A stretch of DNA of 50,094 nt from Seminavis robusta (Eukaryota > Bacillariophyta > Bacillariophyceae > Naviculales > Naviculaceae). The notes under the pieces are model-generated. The model saw only the letters and a program-made list of their open reading frames with translations. It was not told the DNA's origin and ran no database searches. Shown here piece by piece: positions 44,349 through 50,094 of the stretch (within the stretch, counting starts at the first letter, position 1; each line of letters starts with the position of its first letter). A program made the translations under genes and the position numbers. Location: NCBI GenBank assembly GCA_903772945.1, contig CAICTM010000753.1, positions 1 through 50,094 of the forward strand. The letters are read 5' to 3'.

Positions 44349-45423
44349 TCATCCTTTTCCATCACCTGGTGGCATCGGCCCCAACACGGAGTCGATTAAG
44401 GACAGGAAATCGTTGTCACCATCACCATCACCATCACTGCTACTGCTACTATTCTTTGCCTCTTGCGGTGGTCTCGAAGCGCGATGGGGAGGCACGACTG
44501 GACCTGTTGTCCCTAGTAGGTGACCATGAGGAAACGGATGGCCTTGATGTTGGCTACCCATGCCAAGTGGAGGCATACCTGGGTGACTAGTTAGTGAAGC
44601 ACCAGCTGTACCGAATAGAGGCGGGGTTATGTTGGGCGCTCTTATATGCTGGTGTCTGAGATTTTGGATCTGGTCTTGAACTACACTTCGGTTGGGTCCA
44701 CTTGCGCCAATCACGCCCATGTGGGGTTGAAAACCTGGCATGGAAATGATGGGCCCTGCAATGGAGGACAAGGAGGACGGCTCACTATGCGGAAGCATCC
44801 CTGGTGGGCGAGAGTGCGCTTGATCTTGCGCCATCTTCTTGTTTGGCTCTTCTTTGCTCTTGGAATTTGCTACATTGGAGGCCACAGAAGAATCTGATTT
44901 GGAGCCTTTGAACTTCTCCTTGGCTGCAATGGCATCTCGTATGGCATGCGATACTTTCGCCTTCGCATCTTGTGTACTGATTTCATACCACACCTCTTCG
45001 TTTCCTTTCCGTTGCTTGAGAAAGCGCCCACCTTCGTTGTTAATAACACCTACAAGCCGGGCAGCTACCATTGACTTGGCCCATTTACTGGTGGCTTCAT
45101 TGTACTCTGCCAGAGAGGCAGCAACTAAGTTTCGAAAGCGACGGTTTCCGGCTGTCGTTCAAGAAGATAGGAAATGAGAAAGAATTGCAGAAGCGTCAGA
45201 CAACCTCACTAGCGTAGAGCCAATAGCAAAGCATTATCTTCTTACCGTGATTGAACGACTCTTTACTGCGACCGCACAAGACATCATTTGGCCGTAAGGA
45301 CACTCTGTCAGGAACGACTGAGATCTTGCGATCTAGAGACTCATTGTTGGGGAGAGCTCGGTTGTGTTCCTGGTGGGGACTTTCATCGTCAGGGTTAAAC
45401 ATCATTGCTGCCAATGATTTCAC
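44349..45423 (-). CDS. DUF6824-type protein, two exons
   Basis: Exon 1 is 45423-45246, the intron is 45245-45152 (94 bp, GTAAGAAG...GAACGACAG), and exon 2 is 45151-44349. The spliced protein, about 327 residues, has PNDVLCGRSKESFNHAGNRRFRNLV, then VVGVINNEGGRFLKQRKG and WYEISTQDAKAKVSHAIRDAI. This is the ~90-residue DUF6824 module common in diatoms and thought to be regulatory or DNA-binding. The C-terminus is Pro/Gly/His-rich with Ser and Asp repeats from microsatellites (44400-44450). The frame is intact, making it the best candidate host gene here. The copia element ends only 55 bp from its stop. Confidence 0.78.
45152..45245 (-). other. spliceosomal intron, 94 bp
   Basis: Donor GTAAGAAG after FNHA's first base and acceptor GACAG on the minus strand; splicing restores the DUF6824 motif. 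Confidence 0.8.
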
Positions 45424-46160
45424 CTTTCATCGTATGTTCTTCTCTCTTGATTTGGCGGCAGTTTTAGCCCAGACTTTTTGTGCTATGGTTGGGAGGTGTT
45501 GACGAGACTCTGCATACAGTCAGGCTGTGAGGTCGCGGACCTGTTAGAACTGAAGGCTGGAAACAGCCTGACATTCAAATTATGCTTTAGCGTGATATGT
45601 ACCAAATTATAGCTTTTACAAAGTAGAAATGACAAATAGGAATATGGAAGAGGTTTTGCGGCATGTGACGAAGTTTAGCCTATGGGAAAAGTGTAATACG
45701 GTTGTGGTTAAAATTATAGTAACTTTTGGAACTTCATATGAATTCTGTGCTTTTCCTAGATATTTTGACATGTCGCAAAGAGAAGACGAAGTGAAATGGA
45801 GAAATAACACCTAACAACGACCTATTAAATCAAACGACCATTCGACCTTAGTTCGGGGCCTCCCCGTAAATCCAACTTCCACATTCATCAGCTCGGGGCC
45901 GTCTCGATAAATGATTCAAACTGTCCTTTATGTATGCCCGTGACTGCCACCAATACTCTTCACCTTCTCGTTAAGAAGAAAAAACTATTGATGATTTACC
46001 TTTTTGTCGAATCAACAGTAATTCTTATGGCTGCCTCGGTACAGTACACTATTTGTCATCTCCTGTTGGTACAGGTCACGGCAACCTCCGACTACAGCCA
46101 TACGGCCTTCACTTGTTGACAAGACCAACCAAGACAAGTCACAAACCACCGAACGATGAC
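45424..46160. other. intergenic stretch
   Basis: Only short ORFs, AT-rich. It would contain the promoter of the DUF6824 gene and the 3' end region of the rhomboid. No motif was recognised. Confidence 0.5.
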
Positions 46161-46850
46161 TCAGATAACTTTTTGAACAACTCTGAGCTGTCTGTTTGAG
46201 CCCAAACCATTGCGGATTCGCGAAAGCTTTCCGGTAGCAACGCCAAAAAAGCCGACTGCCAAGTGCTCAATAGTTGAAACACCACAGCATATTCCATACA
46301 ACAGCCCACCTAAGTGAGTGAAGTTGTCTACAAAGGGGGTCAAACCAATGAGGCAGTTGACAATAATGTCAAACGAAAGCCAGAAGAGGGCCTGCCAGTA
46401 TCGACACTTTGTGCTGCCTTCGTCGTGTTCACCCTTGATGAACAGCAACTGCCAGTTGAGCACCACATCTGCAACACAGCCTCCAATCAGCCCAAAAATA
46501 CTACTCCCCCAGAAAGCATTGAAAGTATGGCGAGCCATTGTGTCAGAAATCCAGAGTCAGCAGATGCCAAGTTAAAAACAGCAACAAAAACGCAAGTTTC
46601 CGTACCCTCCACTGGCACCGACACTTATATATTGGGGCAAGAAAATGGCACTCAAGATATTCCCTCCAACAGCAGGTATAAAGAAGAGGATTGCTGCACT
46701 GGCAAACCCATGGCTCGTTTCGATCGCTGCACCGATGAACCACAGAGCCATCATGTTGATGACAAAATGAATGATTCCGGCATGCAAAACCAGCGGCGAG
46801 ACAAGGCGAAAGTACTGGCTCTCGTTCACAATCAAAGATGTCTCGCGCAA
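46161..46850 (-). pseudogene. rhomboid intramembrane serine protease, truncated
   Basis: Exon A is 46850-46606, the intron is 46605-46501 (105 bp, GTACGGAA...GGGAGTAG), and exon B is 46500-46161. The protein reads ESQYFRLVSPLVLHAGIIHFVINMMALW (His box and N of the loop), PQYISVGASGGIFGLIGGC (catalytic Ser in GASGG, completed by splicing), and TPFVDNFTHLGGLLYGI (catalytic His). These are the Ser-His dyad and the transmembrane helices of rhomboids. The N-terminal cytosolic part and first helix are missing: an in-frame TGA lies at about 46860 and no start ATG is seen. The C-terminus is shorter than in usual diatom rhomboids. It is likely a fragment cut by the head-on ORF at 46838-47518. Confidence 0.8.
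46501..46605 (-). other. spliceosomal intron, 105 bp, in the rhomboid active-site codon region
   Basis: GT donor after GASGG and AG acceptor before FGLIGG on the minus strand; removal gives GASGGIFGLIGG. Confidence 0.8.
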
Positions 46851-47518
46851 TGAACGGGTTCAACAGCTCTCTGTCCAATGAAAAGCTGAGGTTGAATGTG
46901 GAAGCTCTGAACGTGAAAAACCTGGCAGTCTGGGTGCCGCATTTGATTGTGAATGACCACATTCCAACTTGCCCCAACTGCGAACGACATGATGGTGTCG
47001 ACGTGCACGAAGCCAAGTGGGTAAAGAATCCAAAAGTGCTCTTTGGGTTGTCTACCCACCGGTACCTTGATACGATGTCATACCACTGCCACGGATGTCA
47101 CAAGGATTTCTATGGCTACAATGAGAAATCACTCGAACTGGACAGCAACAAGTTGCTGGGTTTGTTTAACTTCCACCTCTCTCGGGGCTTTGCAGTTGAC
47201 GACGATTTGTATTCGTACGTGATAAGCCACTCAAATGACAGCACCGCATCCATCCACCGGCGAATTGTACAGATGCACACTGACCAGTACATCCAGAAGG
47301 CCATGTACTACTATCGTGCAGTTGATGCACAAAAGGTGAAGTCTCAAGCTAACGGTGTTGCGAATTGGGATGCCGGTCAACGAACAATTGATTCAATGCT
47401 AACCCCACGTACCGCCCCACAAAGCAAGGAATCCAAGAAGATGGAAGGTCTCAAGAGGAAGGCCATGTTCGCCAAGCAGAAAGTGGAGCACAAGGAAAGA
47501 CATCTAAGAAGCGCATAA
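46838..47518 (+). CDS. zinc-binding, transposon-like protein (DUF6729-like), partial
   Basis: 226 codons. It contains WVPHLIVNDHIPTCPNCERHDGVDVHEAKW...DTMSYHCHGCHKDFYGYNE, a C-x2-C / C-x2-C zinc ribbon with a WVP/Y.C..C context, as in DUF6729-type proteins of eukaryotic mobile elements. The C-terminus is basic with KKM..LKRKAMFAKQK. It starts inside the rhomboid exon on the opposite strand, so the first codons may be foreign and the true N-terminus lost. No transposase core was found downstream, so this is a partial element or a domesticated gene. Confidence 0.5.
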   Translation: MSRAMNGFNSSLSNEKLRLNVEALNVKNLAVWVPHLIVNDHIPTCPNCERHDGVDVHEAKWVKNPKVLFGLSTHRYLDTMSYHCHGCHKDFYGYNEKSLELDSNKLLGLFNFHLSRGFAVDDDLYSYVISHSNDSTASIHRRIVQMHTDQYIQKAMYYYRAVDAQKVKSQANGVANWDAGQRTIDSMLTPRTAPQSKESKKMEGLKRKAMFAKQKVEHKERHLRSA

Positions 47519-48120
47519 TGGGGTCTCGCGAAAACAGCGAGGTCTGGAAGGTACCGAACGACATGCGTCCCTAGGCGATTGGTGACGTCATTGCTCCTGG
47601 ATTTGGATGGTGTTTGTTGTGGAACATGTACTGGGTTCTCCATTGGGTGTGGCAGTATGCACCGTTTTGGAACCCTGCATGCATCCTAAATTCCCAACCC
47701 CATAGGTACCGACCAATTTTGTGGTCCCGTTTTGTCCCCTATGCCATACCAATGAACATGGAAACTACATACAGAATCCGGTACAGAGCGGTTTGGGAGT
47801 TAGCTTTTGGTAACCACACTCACATTTTGTAAGGTCGTGTAGACTTTGCCTAAGGTATTACAGTTCCTTTATACGGGCTAGCGATCGGCAATTACTACTA
47901 GCTAGCTACTACTACTAGTTGTATCATGGGTTATTGGTATTGCGACTACTGTAAAGCTTGGTTTGAAAGCAAGAGGGCACTATGCGACGGGATACAGCTT
48001 ACAATTCAGCTTTACAGCTTTACAATTAGCAGGCTTATTCTAGAAAATAATCAATAACTGCTCACTTATTTGGAAATACAAACTTTACATCTCTTAGATC
48101 TTTAGACTAGTCAATGCACA
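47519..48120. other. intergenic stretch
   Basis: Short ORFs and a CTAG/TACTAC-rich microsatellite near 47895-47925. No gene was recognised. Confidence 0.5.
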
Positions 48121-49419
48121 ATGGTATTGTCGCATGGTAGCATGCGAGGTTCTGAGATGTTACTCAGGTTTCTTATATGTCTATCCCTTATGGTTGTCAA
48201 TGGATCTCGCTACTCGTTGATGCAGACTGCTCCTGAGTTTCCTCTTGCAGTCTTCATCTGTAGCTTGTCATCTCCTGATACCCCTCTTCTTTATCCTGTT
48301 GACGATCGTAATCTCAATGAGGATCCTATCTTGGATTCGCTCGAAAGCAATCCCCTTGATTCGCTCGTAAGCAATCTCCCATATCCTGTCGTCGATCGAA
48401 ATCGCGATGAGGATCCTATATACCATGGACTCCTATGGGAGTCCACCTTTTTCGATCCTATATACCATGGACTCCTATGGGAGTCCACCTTTTACGATCC
48501 ACCGAGCGCTAAAGAAGCCGCTACTACTACTGTTACTGCTACTACTACTGTTATCTCTATCACCGGCAAAGTCTTGCATCATCTCGCGACGATCGCGACG
48601 ATCCGAGTTAACAGAACGATCCGAGTTAACAAAAATCTTCGAAAAATGAGGCTTGACTGCATTAAGGCTCGGCTTGTGTGTCACACCTTGATTCGTGCTT
48701 TATTAACCTCTATTATCGGCTCGAATCTGAGTCATGCTTCAACTCCTCACTTTTTCATTAACTCGACGGAGACGACCGATACGTACCTATCGTACGTATC
48801 GATATCGAACAGCAACAACAAGAGCAAATCGCTCTGTGTCGTTATCTGTGTTCTTGGGTTACCCAGGACTGGCATTGGTCGTTCGGTGCGGCTTGCAGTT
48901 GGTCGTTTGAACTGGCTTGCAGTTGGTCGTTTGAATGATTCGAACAACTCGAAGGATTCGCTCGCAGTTGGTTCGAACAACTCGAAGGATCCGGATTTGT
49001 ACACTGATAACATCACGAGCGATCGATCTGTCATTGGTCGTTTGAACGAAGGAAGGCTTGCAGTTTCGCTTGTGGTGGATTCAAACGACGCTTCGCTTGC
49101 AGTGGATTCAAACGACACGACCAATTCGCCGAACTGTTCGAAAGCTCATAAATTCCATCTTCGATTGACTCGATTGACTGGATATCCACCGGCCTCCTCT
49201 TGTTACCATTGCTCTTGTTGCCATTGCTGCACTGTTGACCTTGTTGATTTTCACTGCCTCAAATTCCATCATCTATTATTGATGGACCTTGACGACGCTT
49301 CCTCTGCCTCAGCATCTTCATCTTCAACAGCAGCGCCAGCACCAGCATCCTTGTTCAGTCCACAAGGCTTCAGACAAGCCTTCCCCTTCTTTGATCTGAT
49401 CCAATCATCCCACATCTGA
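48121..49419 (+). CDS. repeat-rich ORF of unknown function, possible signal peptide
   Basis: 432 codons from ATG 48121. The first ~35 residues have a hydrophobic run (EMLLRFLICLSLMVVNG), which could be a signal peptide. A 42-bp unit encoding DPIYHGLLWESTF follows twice, then Thr/Val repeats, several LAVGRLN / SNNSKD repeats and a Cys-rich patch (CYHCSCCHCC). Codon triplet repeats and open frames on the other strand suggest low-complexity DNA rather than a conserved domain. It could be the leader of another retroelement, as it resembles the repeat-rich leader at 12397-13246 in style. Coding status is uncertain. Confidence 0.35.
   Translation: MVLSHGSMRGSEMLLRFLICLSLMVVNGSRYSLMQTAPEFPLAVFICSLSSPDTPLLYPVDDRNLNEDPILDSLESNPLDSLVSNLPYPVVDRNRDEDPIYHGLLWESTFFDPIYHGLLWESTFYDPPSAKEAATTTVTATTTVISITGKVLHHLATIATIRVNRTIRVNKNLRKMRLDCIKARLVCHTLIRALLTSIIGSNLSHASTPHFFINSTETTDTYLSYVSISNSNNKSKSLCVVICVLGLPRTGIGRSVRLAVGRLNWLAVGRLNDSNNSKDSLAVGSNNSKDPDLYTDNITSDRSVIGRLNEGRLAVSLVVDSNDASLAVDSNDTTNSPNCSKAHKFHLRLTRLTGYPPASSCYHCSCCHCCTVDLVDFHCLKFHHLLLMDLDDASSASASSSSTAAPAPASLFSPQGFRQAFPFFDLIQSSHI
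48411..48495. repeat. 42-bp direct repeat, each with a GGACTCC-TATG-GGAGTCC hairpin
   Basis: Two copies in tandem, with hairpins at 48427-48444 and 48469-48486 (7-bp perfect stem, 4-nt loop). They sit inside the repeat-rich ORF. Confidence 0.85.
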
Positions 49420-50094
49420 TCCTCCAACCATGCTCAGCACCATGACCGCAGTTCAATTCCAGGGCTCCTCCAGCACATTGGGAAAACCAAAGAGAGACCA
49501 AACTTACAGAAGCCCTCGGTTGGAGGTATCAACCACACTGGAGCCTGGACAGGATCTGGTCAGATGACTGGGAAAGGAACCTCAAAGCACCTATGCCTCA
49601 GGGGTTTCCATGTGATGACCATCTGAAACATCACAAACACTCCAGCCTATCGAATTGGATGCAAGAAAGGACTGAAGGATTCCCCAGTCTACTATTTTCC
49701 ACTCTTACTGAGTCAATGCTTCTGGGTCGTTTCATGTGCTAGCCTCTCTTATCGCCTTTGAAAGTATGATGACAGAGCATGGAATGGAAGGGGTCTTCCA
49801 GCTTGTTGTTGGAGACCTTAATACTAACACTATTAAAAAATCAACATGTTCACTGTTCCTGGACAGGTCTCAGAGTCTATGATGGAAAAATGGCATCAGG
49901 ACCTCACAGTCATGGGGTCAGACTCATCGATGCAATGGGGATCTGCAGCAACATCCTGTTTCCAGTATGATCTAACCAACCTTGCTTGGTCGGGAAAGGC
50001 TGTCTTGAACTCTGCACTGATGCACTCCAGGAAGAATTGAAATCATATGTCCCTAGCAAACACAATGGGCCCACTTCTCTGGCTCTCTGCAGAA
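49420..50094 (+). pseudogene. possible LINE endonuclease remnant at the right edge
   Basis: In shifting frames one reads GGINHTGAWTGSGQMTG near 49520-49570, TPAYRIGCKKG near 49635-49670 and FQLVVGDLNTNT near 49795-49835. These resemble the WTG/GRW, TAYRV..K and GDLN blocks of diatom LINE (APE-type) endonucleases in the right order. The match is short and frames change, so this is weak. The region continues past the window. Confidence 0.3.

Overview
The window looks like nuclear DNA of a diatom, probably a raphid pennate. This is inferred from CoDi-type Ty1/copia retrotransposons, a Crypton-type tyrosine recombinase, short GT-AG introns, a DUF6824-type gene carrying the NDVLCGR signature, and a rhomboid protease of the diatom type. 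It is a transposon-rich region with few host genes. Most coding copies are broken by small indels, so many proteins can be read only by changing frame. No rRNA, tRNA or CRISPR array was recognised.

Left part (1-11.6 kb). A minus-strand Ty3/gypsy element (LTR 2034-2454, gag, protease) runs off the left edge. It cuts the 3' end of an unrecognised minus-strand gene (2455-4479). Next is a plus-strand Crypton remnant (about 4480-6668) with a tyrosine recombinase and a GCR1_C-like DNA-binding region. A solo Ty3 LTR (7497-7923) then abuts the 3' two thirds of a Ty1/copia polyprotein (7924-11327) that carries only one nonsense codon.

Centre (11.6-25 kb). A gene resembling a transposase C-terminal tail is split at 12276/20077 by a complete copia insertion. 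That insertion has identical 120-bp LTRs, an ATATC target-site duplication and a polypurine tract, but its pol is heavily frameshifted. An intact 603-residue P-loop ATPase/nuclease of Crinkler/RHS type lies on the minus strand at 22156-23967. It is followed by a perfect 36-bp palindrome whose centre is TAATATTAC.

Right part (25-50 kb). A degenerate, gag-deleted Ty3 element (25140-29729) sits just upstream of a Mutator-like transposase (29776-32866) and an unrecognised one-intron gene (33249-34257). An unrecognised intron-containing gene (35187-36661, minus) follows. A minus-strand copia element (37609-44293) carries an internal duplication and an inverted LTR end. Next are a DUF6824-type two-exon gene (minus), a truncated two-exon rhomboid (minus) that meets a plus-strand zinc-binding ORF head-on, a repeat-rich ORF with a possible signal peptide, and a possible LINE endonuclease remnant at the right edge.

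The genes do not form a pathway. What links them is nested insertion: each element interrupts or truncates its neighbour.
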